A DNA stretch of 64,000 bases from Mucidula mucida (Eukaryota; Basidiomycota; Agaricomycetes; Agaricales; Physalacriaceae): the NCBI GenBank assembly GCA_015501055.1, contig JADNYV010000003.1:186001-250000 (forward strand), written 5' to 3'. This document shows positions 11,899-25,300 of this stretch, piece after piece (position 1 is the stretch's first letter; each line of letters begins with the position of its first letter). Position numbers and translations under genes: made by a program. The notes beneath the pieces were generated by a model. The model was not told where the DNA came from, made no database searches, and worked only from the letters and a program-made list of their open reading frames with translations.

Positions 11899-14800
11899 AT
11901 GAACAAAGACCACGACACCGGACGGTCTCCGTCGCCATGGTCTAACAGCCAGTCTCGTGGACAGCCTCTAGGGATTAATGTCGATGCTCGCAGCGGCCAA
12001 GGGCACGGACAGACCATGGCCTCAGCATCTAGTCCGTACTCCGCACCTCCGACCAGCGCCAATCGCTTGCCCGACCGTCCTCAAATACCCACCAGATCGT
12101 CGACCGTAGGCTCATCTGAGCTTGATCGCAATGCCTCGTCTAGGGACAATATCCCAACAGCCCGTAGCGAAGATCTGAACCACTCCAACAACTACCGTCC
12201 ATCGCCTGCCTTTCTGCGGCCCAGTCGGCCCTCCACCCCTACTGGCTCGGGTTCTGGCAGGTCCCATCCACCGTCGTCCTCAGGACATTCTGATGATTCG
12301 TTACACAACCCCAACCCGAAACGCCTGAGCGCAGGCTCCTACTCGTCTGCTCGTTCAGGCTCGTCTAGCTCTGAAAGGCTCCCTCCTCCATCCTCCAGTG
12401 CTTCCTCTGCAAATACATCGACCGCCTTGGTCTCCGTATCTTCGTGAGCCTCAAAACAGCCATGTCCCTCCCCACATTCCTTACATTTTGCTAGGACATG
12501 TTCTTCATGTGGAAAAGTGATGCAGGGACCGTTTGTACGTGCATTGAACACTGTATTTCATTTAAACTGTTTCAAGTGCATGGTATGTTCACAACTCGAT
12601 TACTCTTACTCTCACATTCACCTCCGACCGTCAGGACTGCGGTGATGTCGTAGCCTCAAAGTTTTTCCCCATCGAAGGTCCAGATGGGAAGCAACAGCCT
12701 CTTTGCGAGAGAGATTACTTCCGACGGCTCAATCTAATCTGCGCGAAATGTGGAATGGCACTAAGGGGAAGCTATATCACGGCTTGCAGTACGTTCCTGT
12801 TCAACTCTCTTGGCTTCACTATTCTCACTCTTCTGCCTGCAGACAAGAAATTTCATGTGGAGCATTTTACCTGTTCTCTCTGCCCAACACTTTTCGGACC
12901 CCAGGACTCTTATTATGAGCACGACGGCGACGTATATTGCCACTTCCATTACTCCACTCGTTTTGCTACCAAGTGCGCGGGTTGCAACAGCGCCATCTTG
13001 AAACAATTTGTCGAGATTAACCGGAACATGCGAGACGAATGCTGGCATCCGGAGTGTTACATGATAAACAAAGTGCGTATCCCGTTTCGATCCCCGAACC
13101 TTCGTTGATCTCGGGATGCTCGTCAGTTCTGGAATGTCAAAGTTGTCTCTAGGCGGCCAAACAGCTCTGCGTCACTAGATGGGGAGGGCGCATACGTCGA
13201 GGAAGAGCAGCGGGAGACACCAGTTTCCTTGAAGGACAAACAAATTAGAATGGAGCAGCAGGTTTACCGGATATGGACGTGCGCTTCATTCATTACTGTG
13301 ATCCCCCTTCGATATTGACTAACCGCTTCAGAGTCCTATCTGCCTTTGAAGAGTCTAGTGCCGCTTGCATATCTGACATGCTACGACAGGTCAGCAACGG
13401 CCAGTACCTGGACGCCATCCGAATGGCCGAGAAGTTCATCCTTCATGTTGAAGTCCTCTTCGCAACTATCGATGACCTGGAGTACCAGTTTGCACGATTG
13501 AATATGAAAGGTAGGTCTAGAGTCCTCCTTTACGACGCCCATATTGAAAGCCTCTAGGAATGTCTCATGTCCGAGAGGCTCGAATGCTCTGCCGCAAGAC
13601 CGTCGAACTATTTACGCTGCTGTCCCATACGCAGGAGACGGGATCTCGGAGGATGGGTATGACGCAAGAGTTGTTGGCATTAGTGACCGGCCTCGCTCAT
13701 TACCTGAAGATCTTGATCCGTATCGCATTGACGGGCGGGTTGAAATTGGAGAGAGAGGGCAGCGTGCGAGAGGCTATGTCATCCTTCCTGGACAAGTTGC
13801 ACTTACTCGCCGTACAAGGAGGAAATCCTGGGGCGAAACGGGTGATTAAAGGTCAGCATGGAGAGGCACTTTCTGTGACCAGCGGCGGCGTCAATGCGGG
13901 GACGCAGGGTGTGACATACGGTTTCAGGAGCTTGGCACCAGAAAACGCTGGTGACTCCCCTTTCTCAGCCAACAGCTCGAGCTCGAGTGGAAGCGGCGGA
14001 ATTGGAGCCATAAGTTCAAATCATCCACCTTCGGATCTCTGTGTCAAGTGTAATCAAACAGTCGAGGAAGACTGCGTGCGCCTGGGAACTTATCAGCGTT
14101 GGCATTCACAATGCGTGCAGTGCGCTCAATGTGGCAAGGTGGCGGCCGTGCCTGTTGTGAAGGACCGCGCCATCGAGGAAAAATCCGGTGACGGTAAAGA
14201 AACACAACCCAAGCTCTCCACTGCTCGCAGACCGCCCGCCAATGTTGGCGGCTTCGTGTACGAACTGGATTCGAGAAAAGAGGTTGCTTCGTTTGGCGAG
14301 GTACCCACTGTTATTTTGTGCACGGAGCACGCTCATGCTGGATGTCGTGGAGGATTCCAAGCAGTTCAGAGACTGGAGCAGTATGCTTTCCTGTTGAACG
14401 TGGCACTCAGACGGTTATACCTGTTGTTGAAGCGGCAGGGTGTGGTAACACTTACAGCAGGTAGACCTTTCTCTATATATCGCTTGTTTCATGATCCTGA
14501 CCACATAATGCAGCCACCAACTCAAGTCCCGCGAAATCCGGGGATGATCCTTACCGAAACTCTGCTGATATTATGCGGATGAAATCTGTACACCTGGATC
14601 GCAAACTCTCAGCGACGGCGCGCTTACCCAAACGGTCGACGATTGTGGAAAGCCCTGCTGGGCGGAGCGTTCATCCATCGGAACTGCTAAGCTCCCAAAA
14701 GTCCCAAGACGTGAATGTGCATCATTCGCATCCGGCTGCCTCACAAGTTCATGTTCAAGGTCCGCAACACGTTCAGATGGGTCAGATGTCCCAAGGTAGA

Positions 14801-16542
14801 TCTCCGCCGCAAACGTATCAGCCACCAGCCGCATCTGCGTCATCGTCCTCTAGTGGCCGACCTCATTTAGGCGATGGTCAAGTTCTTCGGCCAGCGTTTT
14901 CCAGGAATAATACGGAGGTCATGATAGTTGATGAAAGCGCACCCAACTCTCCTGCACTCGGTGACGAGAACCAGAACATGCAGATGCACATACCGAGAGA
15001 TGAAGGTATCACTCTGGCCGACATTCCACAGCTGATGGAGGCCGCGCAAGCACGAGAACAGCAGCGATCTTTGCCTAGGCAGTGCTCGATTCCGTATGTT
15101 GCAGAACTGAGCGCACTGGAACTGGCCATCGTTAAGCACAGTGCCCTCCTGGCGCTCATACGCTCACCGCTGAAGGACCAAATCGACATGGATGAACTTC
15201 TGGAGATGGTTGAGACCAAGAAGCCTGGTTTTTGGAACAAGTTGTTCAAGGGTGACAAGAAGAACGTCAAGAAGAAGGGTGCGTCCATTTGGTAGACCTA
15301 TGACCTTGACTCATCGTATCGGTAGGCGTTTTTGGCGTTCCATTGGAGTTACTGGTGCAGGGCGAAGGTTCCGATTCACTTTTAGGCGCATCCAGAGCTA
15401 CCTTGCGAGTTCCCAGTTTTATAGACGATGTCATCTCGGCCATGCGCCAAATGGGTAAGCTATTCTTCGTTTCGGGTAACGTTACCGCTCAAGGGACCGC
15501 GTTACAGATATGTCGGTGGAAGGCATATTCCGCAAGAATGGAAACATTCGTAGACTGAAGGAGCTTACGGAGGCGATTGACAGGGATCCATCCTCTGTCG
15601 ATCTCAGTACAGACAATCCTGTCCAACTAGCTGCGTTGCTCAAGAAGTTCTTGCGTGATCTGCCAGACCCCTTGATGACCTTTAAACTTCATCGGTTACT
15701 GGTAGCTTCTCAATGTAGGGCCTCGTCTAATCATGAGATCAAATTGTATTGACCTATCTTTGCCAGCGCTTCCCAACGAGGCTGACAGAAAACGGTTACT
15801 GCATCTTCTATCGGTGATCATGCCCAAGGCCCACCGAGACACCATGGAGGTTTTGTTCGTGTTTTTGAAGTGGGTCGCGTCTTTTGCCCACATGGATGCA
15901 GAAACGGGCAGCAAGATGGATCTCGGCAATCTTGCTACCGTGATATGCCCAAGTATTTTGTATTCACGAGGGAGGGATGCCGTACGAGATGAGAGTTTTG
16001 GTGCTATCCGGGTGGTGACGGCGCTGTTAGAGAACCAGGACGAGTTTTTCACAGTGCCCCAAGAGTTCCTTCCTATTCTTCATGACCAGGAGTACTTTTC
16101 CAACTCGATGGAACTTCCTGCGAAGGATTTCATGAAGAAATGCGACACCTACCAAAGGGTCAGAGCCACCAATGGACGAGCGCCCAATAGCCTGTACAGT
16201 GGCTCCAATGGCAGCACGCCACGATTCCCTCCGATGAACTCCCCAAGCGTGGAACGCGGACCGATACTCGGAGTGCCCCAGAATGGGGTTCGACCACATC
16301 CTGGTGGGATGCCTATATCCAACTCTTCTTACCCTGCGGGCTCACCATCATTACCGCCTCAGGGTACGATGCAGAATTCTCCAAGGAACCCTCCTCCCCC
16401 GGCAGATGAGTGGTCCAACCCACCGCGACCCCCCAATGCGCCCGGTAATGGATCACGGCCGAATTCTTACGTACAGGCTAGACCGAGTACAGACCAGCCA
16501 TCGCTTGTACCTGCTGGGTATCCCGTTCGACAACGGATATAG
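11899..16542 (+). CDS. RGA1: LIM-domain Rho GTPase-activating protein (Rga1/Rga2 type)
   Basis: This protein is a GAP for Rho-family GTPases (Cdc42/Rho1 in characterised fungi) and acts at polarity and septation sites. The first in-frame ATG is 11899. An N-terminal Pro/Ser-rich part is followed by two LIM domains (about 12494-13070: CSSCGKV, HLNCFKC, CAKCGMAL, HVEHFTCSLC, CAGCNSAI, CWHPECY), a helical region (about 13150-13850) and a third LIM (about 14035-14350: CVKCNQTV, WHSQCVQCAQC, CTEH) with an enlarged loop. The RhoGAP domain (about 15325-16090) has GVFGVPLELL at its start and the arginine finger in GIFRKNGN (Arg codon 15531-15533), then LLKKFLRDLPDPL and LATVICPSIL. The tail is Pro/Gly/Ser-rich. 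Several introns of about 50 nt occur; those between the LIM exons keep the cysteine pattern intact. Confidence 0.9.
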
Positions 16543-17264
16543 CACTCAGCCACCAGACCCGACATTCGTTTTGCGTTATTATTGATTTTTGATTTCTCAT
16601 TATCTGTAGTTTACCGTTGTCTCGTGGTTTTTTCACACTCACTCTTCCATCTATTGATATGACAAGGACGATTATCTCGCAGTACTTACGATACCCACAA
16701 GCATAGGAGATATTGGGTCTCTGTTCCGCTGAAGCTGACAGTGACATTGTAGCATGCAGATTTCAAGACTATAAAATGTAACTATTTCTCGAGCGGAAGA
16801 AGAGACCAAGACATTTTCATTCGATGTAAATATGTCTACGACTGTACTCGTAATACGCCAGATGAATGTAGCGACTCTGGTAAGGAACGATTCCCCAGGT
16901 CGAAATTTATCGACACCGAAAGGATGGAGAAAGCTCCAGCTGAGACGCGGTTCCGTCTGCGACAAGCGGTAGACTCCTGCGAGAAATGGAAAAAATCGCA
17001 AGGGGACAATAAGCTAGTCGTGAAATGAGTGAAGAAAAAAATTGATGGTGCTCGGGTTTTATACGTTATGGAACTTTGCGCTTGCTTGGCAGGAGCCTGT
17101 GAGATCGGGCCGAAGGTGTGTGGCGCAACGAACGATGGCGGGATGAATTGATTTGTACATGGCCAAGTGTATTCAGACCATGTAATCATGAATCCAGATT
17201 ATTGAGATAGTATTACGCGAAAGGAGTCCATATATATAATAGCGTAGGGTATAACTGGGATATC
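16543..17264. other. convergent intergenic region
   Basis: These are the 3' flanks of the RhoGAP gene and of the V-ATPase G gene. No convincing coding sequence or RNA gene is seen. Confidence 0.5.
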
Positions 17265-17764
17265 TCATTGTTTCTTGAGGTTGCGATGCAGCTCCGGGGT
17301 AACGAGTACGACTCTGTCCAACAACTTCTTTACGACCTCGTCCTTGTGAGCGTTGTATGAATCGGTAACCTCCTTCAGCTTGATCTCAGTGTCCTTGTCG
17401 ATAGCTGTCTGGGCGCTGGAGGTAGTGCCTGCGTGCTAGAGGAAGCATTAGGAGGGGCCGAGGACAAGCTGAGATGGACGCACCGATGCCTCGAATGCCT
17501 TGAACTCGTCCTCCTTGGTCTTCTTGTAAGCGTCAATTTCCTTGGATGCCTCTGAGCGGGCGTCCTTGAGCTTCTGTACCCGATCTAAAGGCAAATGAGA
17601 GCAGCTCGCAGAGGACAGTGATGGAAACGTACATTGACGGGCTTGTTGCACAATTTTGGCGGCCTCCTTCTCGGCCTCGAGCAACGTCTGGATTCCCTGC
17701 GATTGTTGAGCAGCCTAGCGCACGATGAGTTTGTAGTTGCCGACGACGAGTAAAGGCATACCAT
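17265..17764 (-). CDS. VMA10: V-type proton ATPase subunit G
   Basis: Subunit G is part of the peripheral stator stalk of the V-ATPase that acidifies the vacuole; it pairs with subunit E. The spliced protein is about 115 residues, the family's usual length. It reads AAQQSQGIQTLLEAEKEAA, KIVQQARQYRVQKLKDAR, then KTKEDEFKAFEASHAGTTSS, and ends in VTPELHRNLKKQ with TGA at 17265-17267. The long amphipathic, Ala/Lys/Glu-rich helix is characteristic. The first coding exon is just ATG (17762-17764), followed by an intron of 47 nt (17715-17761). Two more short introns follow RQ and FEAS. The start codon lies 72 bp from the start of the divergent symplekin gene. Confidence 0.93.
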
Positions 17765-17836
17765 GGCAGTGGAGAAATGCGATGTTACGGTAACGCGTGT
17801 GACTCAAGTGCAGCTTGCTTTGGACGGCGGAGGACA
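17765..17836. promoter_or_regulatory. very short divergent promoter, VMA10/PTA1
   Basis: Only 72 bp separate the start codons of the V-ATPase G gene (-) and the symplekin gene (+), so both 5' UTRs and core promoters must share or overlap this segment. No clear TATA box is visible. Confidence 0.55.
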
Positions 17837-20800
17837 ATGTCGTCTTCGACGACGAGCAATCCAGTGGACCCATTGGCAACGCTCCAGGCGGCGTTGGTGG
17901 TCACTGCCAACTCGGCGGAGCAGGCAGAATTGTTAGCGTCTCTTCGTGAATCACTAGAAAGCCGTCCATCACCCATTCCGGTCCTGCTGGGTACCGGCCT
18001 GGTCGCCTCTGTCGCCCATGCCAGCGACTCCCTCCTCAAGAGATGGACGCTCGACCTCTTACAGTACGCCATATGTCGGTCTGCATTGTCGCTCGATGAA
18101 AAGACGCAGCGTTAGTCGGTCATTGAATAAAATTTTGCTTTTATTGAATTTCTCCCCATTTCTCAGTGTCGCTGAAAGTGCTCGATACGCTGGCACAACT
18201 GCTCGATGACCCAACGCCCGCCGTCGTCAAGCTTTCCATTCAGACTCTCACTACCGTCTATCCCCTCCTCTTCCGATATCTGTACGCGTCCAGCCGCCTC
18301 ATTTATACCAACGCGCTCATGACCTGTCTAGATGTGGTGTACGCTCCAATCCTGTCCCTTGGCAGACCATCTCTACCTGTAAAGCGCGCATTATAGCACT
18401 CGTCGAGGCTCCCAATGTCCGCAACGGTGTACGCCTGACGGCAGTCAAGTTCATGCAGCGGGCTATTCTCGTACAGACGCGTGGCGTCTCTGACCCACGG
18501 GTGCGTTTATCCAGCCATTTTCATGACTACATCACTTATCATTCTCTAGTTGCAAGTCAAAACAGATCCGAATATTGCCTTTTGTCCCCCAGACCATCCA
18601 TTCATTTCTGCTGCAGCGTTAGAGTCTGAAGGGCAGCGTTTACTGCAGACAGTCATCACCCTTGTTCTTTCAAACCAGTCTGTGATACGCTTTCCTTTTC
18701 GAATTCAAGCTCACATCATCTAGGAATGTTGATATCTTGTCCGCCCTCCTCAACAGTTGGGCTACCTTGAGCAAGCAAAGACCGGCCATGACATCTCTCA
18801 TAATCAACACCCTCAGTCGCTGGACCCCGAGTGCCCTGGCGGGGCAGTCGGCGTCGAGCATAAAGAGTGTCGAAAAAGTCATTCGAATCCTTCTCATACA
18901 CATGTCGCGGTAGGCTGATCTCACTTGCGTCCTTAACGTTTCTGAGCAGCGCGTAGAATGCCCAACAACTCCAACTTCATGTCCCAAATCAACGAGGTCT
19001 TATCTCAACAGCAAGTACGTATGGGAGAAGCTGTCATTGAAGAAAAAAAGCGCAGAGCCGCCAAAGCTGCTGGTCTGGACACCAAGAAACGGCCACTTCC
19101 AGATCCTGAACCTCCATCTGACGCGAAACGCGTGAAACTGCAGGTGGATCCTTCTACCGCAAATGTTCTTGCTTCCTTCGACTTCACTACTCTTCCTGCC
19201 ACCCTCATTACTGATCTAATCGTCGCCAACCTTGATGCCTTTAGCGAGCCTACATTGCTCAGTCTCATACAAGCGTATCGGGAAAAGGACACAGTTCGCA
19301 CACAACCTGCTACCGCGCGCGAAACCCCAGCTGTCACGTCCCGACCTCTTTCACCACCGTCTGCACCTGTCGCTTCCACATCTGCCCTTCCACGTTCGAA
19401 AACACCACCACCACCTCCGCAACCCGTCAAAGTCGAAGAACCCGTGGACCCCCTTCAAATGGATATCGACCAGGACGAGATGGAATTCGAGCCAGACCGT
19501 CTTAACGAGGAGGTTTGTCTTCTTTGTTTTTGGAGAGACCTTTGTTGACCTTTGTTGTCAGCTCGCTGGACCTCTTCTCGCCGATAACGGGCCTGACACA
19601 ACGGTGTCCATCTCCAGTGACCTTTCCCTTGTTGACTACCAGCTCCCCCCACCCAAGGACCTCAGTGATACCGACCGTGCTGCCCTGCTTAAGCTCTCGA
19701 CGCAACGGATATGGACTGGTGCAGAGGAAATTCGAGCCAGCTTCATTGATGCGGGGGTATCACCAGATTCTCACATTTCCAGTGCACGAGCTGCTACGGA
19801 TATGTCTATGCTGTTGTTGGTGCGAATGATTACGCGTGTAGTCAATCCACCGCCGGAGTTGAGTGGCGAAGAAGAGGAGGACGAGGCGTATTATCAGCGA
19901 CAGGATACAATGAGGCAATTCTTGTGTGATTATATTATGGCGGACTTCACATCTCGGTACGGAGAAATTAGTTCGGTCAGCGTCTTCAAGGACTAACGGC
20001 TCCTCAGAATACGACTTGCGACGACATGGATGAACGAAGAGTGGTACAATGATCGAATACGGCAAAAACAAGAAGAGAAGGAGAAAGCCTGGGTATGGCT
20101 TTTAGACCCGTAATCATTTACCTGCTAATGTTGAACTCAGCGACCAAATTACGAGACTTGGCTTAACCAGATAGTCTCCAATTACCAGGCTATATTGGAT
20201 GGCAAGGACCGGTCGTTTTCGCGCTTCCTGCTAGATCTGCCGGATATCCCTTCGGATATATTTATTCTACTTCGAGAGCTCTGCGTCGAGCCTGAAAGGT
20301 TTCTATACCGGGTTTTCTTCATTCACTCACGCTGATGTCCTTGTCAGTGCTGGTAAAATGCAAGTTGGGTTCACAACTCTTCGTGGATTCGTCATTCAGC
20401 GACCCGCCCTTCGAACAGATGCCCTTAACGTTTTGCTGGAGCTAACCACTCATGCGGATAAAAAGATTCGAGGAGCTGCTATCAATACTGTCAAGTCATG
20501 GGTGCCCAATCATCAACCCATGGATACTATGATTCGTGTTTTTGCACTTCAGATGCTTCGGAAACTTCAACGCTCGCCTGAAGCTCCGGACATGGTCATG
20601 GCGTCCCCGAAGCCTGTTGCCAAATCTGCACCTTCCACGGATATGCAGGTTGACGCTTCGCTTTCGGCAATTCCGCCAGTGCAGAAGGAAAGCGATGCCC
20701 CCAGGGACGATGAAAATATGGAGGATGGTCAGCTTCCACAGGAAGAGCTGCTCCATACACCATATTTACCTGAGCGGATACAGCTGCCAGCGCAAAAGAG

Positions 20801-22031
20801 TGATGTCCTTCAACATGTGGAGTTGCTTTTTGCGCTCTCTGTGAAGCTCCCCGAGTTCTTGGAAGAGTATGTATGTCTTCAGGCTGATATTCTCGTGCTC
20901 ATTGAGTTTTAGGATCTTCACTGCGTATGGTCAAATGGATGTAACTGTGCAGGAGGCTATCCAGGATCTACTTACGCCTCTGATTCGGTCGCTGGGATCC
21001 AGTCATACGAAATTGCTCACGCTCATGCGTCAATGTCCTCCAGGAGCAGAGACTCTGGCGTTGAGGGTCCTGACGATTTTCACGGAGCATGGCCGCCCCA
21101 GCCCTCAACTTGTGGGCTTGGTGAAGTCTTTGATCAATGAGCGAGATCTGGACGCCCGATTCTTGATCCCAATTATCGCTGAGATGGACAAGGCAAGTGT
21201 CAATCTCGTAGGTACCTGGACAAATCTAACTAGGCTATTCTCCAGCCTGATATCATTCGTCACTTACCACGAATCGTCGGTATTCTCAATGGCGAGGCTG
21301 AGCCCAAGAGTTTGGTTCGTTCCGTCTTCAGCTCGATCGTGACAACGCCACCACAGACATTTGGGAGCGTTACGTCCAATCTTCCTCGAGTTCGGCAGAG
21401 CGAGTTACTCACGCCCGCGGAACTTATGGTTCTATTGCATGACTCTGAAAAGGAGATCGGTATCAGGAGCGCGGTTGAAGGTGGGTACTTCTCTGTGATG
21501 GGGTATGAGCACTGAAGAACGAATGTATTAGCTATCGGCATTTGCTTCTCAATGACTGATGTATATCGGTCTGAGATTCTGGCCGTAGTGATGCAGCAAA
21601 TCATGGACAAACCGGTTCTCCCCGTTCTTTTTCTTCGAACAGTTCGTTGTTCGCTCTTTGAGTATCCGGTCATAACTTGATGATTTCAACAGGTCATTCA
21701 GGCTGTCACGACATATAAATCGCTGATAGGTTTCGTATCGACGACACTCCTTTCTCGGCTGATCACAAAGAAGATATGGACAAATCCTCCTCTATGGGAG
21801 GGTTTCATCCGGTGTGCAAAGGTGATTGCCCCGGCGAGCTTCAATGCTCTTCTCCAACTCCCTAAGGAACAACTCCGTGAGCTTGTAGACAAGCAGCCCA
21901 CACTGAAATCGGGATTGAGGGACTTTGTGATGAAGAAGGCGACGAACAAAGCTCGAGTGTCCGCCTTCCTCGACATCTTTGGTGAGGCGGACGACCCCAT
22001 GAGTGCCTCTTATACACCAGTTCCATCATGA
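17837..22031 (+). CDS. PTA1: symplekin/Pta1, scaffold of the mRNA 3'-end processing complex
   Basis: This is the HEAT-repeat scaffold of the cleavage/polyadenylation factor in the nucleus. The N-terminal part (LKVLDTLAQLLDDPTPAVVK, about 18169-18228, to SSIKSVEKVIRILLIHMSR, about 18855-18911) is the symplekin/Pta1 N-terminal HEAT domain. It is followed by a basic and Pro-rich linker (RMPNNSNFMSQINEVL; KKRPLPDPEPPSDAKRVK). The C-terminal domain shows LTPAELMVLLHDSEKEIG (about 21408-21461), a further repeat with MQQIMDKPVLPVLFLRTV and the closing KTIWTNPPLWEGF-like segment (KKIWTNPPLWEGF, about 21769-21808). At least ten introns of about 50 nt are needed. The start at 17837 gives MSSSTTSNPVDPLATLQ. 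A near-sequential HEAT pattern runs through the middle (LIRSLGSSHTKLLTLM). Confidence 0.9.
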
Positions 22032-22351
22032 TAGTGGTTTCTTGGGACTTTTTACTGTTTTCGTGTAGTTTAGCTGTGATTTATCAACCTTATAAATATT
22101 TGTCCCCCCCTGGGGTGTAGGTCCATGTAGATCCAGTCCGCCCCTGAGTAAACCGGATTCCGGCGAACCAAATAAACAACACAGCTTTGCACCTTTCACC
22201 TCGTCACACATCGCACATTGCGTTTTAGGTTCCGCCGGCTTTGCTAGTTTGTCCATCGTTGTTGGAGGCGACAAACGCGTCAGTATAACTATCAAGCTAC
22301 GCTGCCGAACACGCCGACTGTGTGCCCGTGGCAGACAGTAGCGGCAACTCG
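22032..22351. other. intergenic, nothing recognised
   Basis: This is the 3' flank of symplekin and the promoter/5' UTR of the coiled-coil gene. It contains a short C-run near 22103-22110. Confidence 0.45.
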
Positions 22352-25300
22352 ATGAACCAACATTATCTCAAGTGCGTATTGCTGTCAATAAGTACTGGAT
22401 TGTCTCCTTACCATTATGTAGTGGCAGCAACGACTACTTCAGCTACATTAGCGAACCCGTTCCAATCAAGTTCCCTGAGCCAGAACTTCCACCGCCTCTT
22501 CCCTCGAAAGACGGTTCAGTGTCATCAACAAGAAGTTTCGAACAAAAGCTAAAGGAAGAGAGGAAGCGTTACCACAGCGAGAATGCTGAGTCCCATCACT
22601 CTACTACAAAGGAGCTCAACAATCTAACGGAGGAGCGCGAACGACGTGATTTGCTTCAAGTCCTGCAGGAACACCTGCAGTGGGAGCGAGAGGCTGGGGA
22701 CCGCAGGGAGTCTCGCCAGGAGTACATACTCAACCAGCTGCTGGACGACGCTGAGAAGACTGAACGCGCTATGGAGGCACGCGATGCTGCCACTCAGGCG
22801 CATCGAGAGGCAGAGCGGCACCAGCTGGACCTCTACTACAAGAATGCCGAGCTAGAACATGTCAAAGAGCTGTTGCATCAGCAGGAGGAAGAAAAGATAA
22901 CTGCACAGCGCACTGCCGATGATTTGGCGGAGCGTATGCGTCGTTTGGAGTTAGACCTTATTCGCACGAAAGCGCTCGAGGTCGGTCGGCGCGCTGGAGT
23001 ACGGGATGGGTATAACATTATCATGAGAGCCCTCCCGGACGGTGACCGCAAAGCAAAGACACTGGTTGACCTACCTAGTATGGCTTACATCGAGGAGGTT
23101 CATGACGATGCCTACGACGACAACGATGGGGCTTCTGTGCGTACAACTGGCACTGAACTTATCAAGGATACACGACCTCGTTATCGCTCTGGGCCTCAAT
23201 ACGACTACCAACAACACGAGCCTCCGCGTACTTCCCACCGGTCCAAGCATTCTTCATCAGACAACCACCGATCTCAGCGTCAATCCAAGACTAATACGCA
23301 GTCTCGTCCTTCGCGTACACAGACAACGCGTTCTGTATCATCTCAGCCTGCTTCTCGGCCGCCGTCTCAACCTCCAAGCGTCGAGAGAGCGCCGCATCCA
23401 CCCCGAATGACTCCCTTTCGTAAACTCTCGGACATTCCGGAAGCTAGCAATTCCAATGATACCCCCCGGTCGCAGAACTTTTCGCGCTCACCAGCATTAA
23501 ACGGGACTGCACCGAACCAAACGGCGCGTTCTATAGCCAGTCCTTTGCGCCAAGGTACAGTGGCTTCACCACCTGCCAGTATCGCGAGGCAGCCATTGGA
23601 CCATTCGTTTCCCACTCAAAGCTACCACTTCCCGCCCCCTCAGTCACGCCCACCTTCGGTACCGACCACATCATTGCCTCAAGTCGTTCATACATCCAAG
23701 TCATCCAGTCCTGAGCCTCGGATGATCCCTCCGCCAACTTTCAATGTGACCCCACGAGTCACAGAGTCGAATTCTTCGACAGGGCCACCCCAGCATACAC
23801 GCAGTGAAACTCCCCGCCTCAATGGGTATCACACCACTCCTCGCGCTGGACCATCTTCCGTGCATGAGACACCTAAAGCGTCTCTTACGGTATCTCCTCC
23901 GCATACAACAAAAGTAGTATCTCCTGCACAGGCATTTCCCGTAATGGTTCCTCCGATTCCCATTCCCGATTTCAAAGTTTACGATAAGCCACCAGTGACA
24001 GAATCAATCCCATATCGAGATTTCAAGCCACCGGTGATACAAGTTGAAGGCACTAGGATCCCTGATTCAGAACCTGATACAGGCACTATGACACCATTGT
24101 CCGTGGACTATCTTTCATCCTTCCCTCGCTCAGAGAGGGAAGTGTCGCGTCTGAATGCCATTCCAGAAGGTGGTAGTATCCTCTCCGGGTCGGTGGCTCC
24201 CTCCCCGCTTCCTGAAATTCGCGAGCCTAATGCGATTGTGGAGGAATGGAGGAGAAGCACAAGCACAGAGGTAAAAACAGATTTTACTTTATTTTTCCTA
24301 GAGCTCACTTTCGGCCACAGGATGCTAGTCCTAGATACCAAACCCCCTACTTGTCACACATTCAGGATCCCAATATGCTCCAGCCGCACTCTGCTGATTC
24401 AAGTCAGCGAAACCCTTTACAGCGCAAGTCATCCCATGGCAGCCACAGTACTCACAGCATCGAATTCAACATTGAGCCGCCGGTATGTCGTTTGCTTTTG
24501 CATGTTGCACGATCTGAGGACTGATACGTGATATAGTCGAGGCCGGCTTCGACGAGTATTGATCCTTCAACCTCTCAAGTGTCGGGTTTCTTAAGCCCAA
24601 ACAACACTCCTCAAGCACTTCCCTTGGAGCGCCCTGAGCAAGGACCTGTCATTCCCACGGACACTGACACAGAATCCGAATCAGAGGTCGACTATTCCCA
24701 GAATACTCAAATCCCTTTCGGATTCATCCCAATGTCAAAACCACCCTCGGAACCAGCAAATCAAACTCCCAAAATGATATCGTCGAATAATTGGGGTCAA
24801 CATAGCGATTGGGGAAACGCTGGCTCTAGTGGTAATGCAGCTGGGCCAAGTGAGTCGTCTTTGCACTCGTACCATCAGCTTTATTTTCTGATCTTGTCTT
24901 TAAGACACCTGGGCAACACCTGTAACAAATGCGCCTTCTTTGGGGAGTCAAGGAAAGGGATATACCTCTTTCCAAGTCCCTGGTCCGTCGACCTCGAGTG
25001 GCTCCAGGACGCCCCGTATGGCTTATGCAGCCCAGGCTACTCCTCCTGGCTTTTCGTATCCCCTTCCACCGGGCAGGACGCCTTCCAATCCGGCCAAATA
25101 TCCCCTTCCCTCATCTACCAATGCGACTTCTAGACGATCATCTTCGAGTTCGTCGTCTTCGGGTTCATCATCGACATCTCGCAGCGAGACGCCACTGTCG
25201 AGTCGGAGAAGCTCGGGAACACCAGCACCAGGAGTGTCGCCAAGAATGCGATCATTGCAGGGAGGTGTTCTTGCAAGTAACTCTATTCGGCCAGGAGAGA

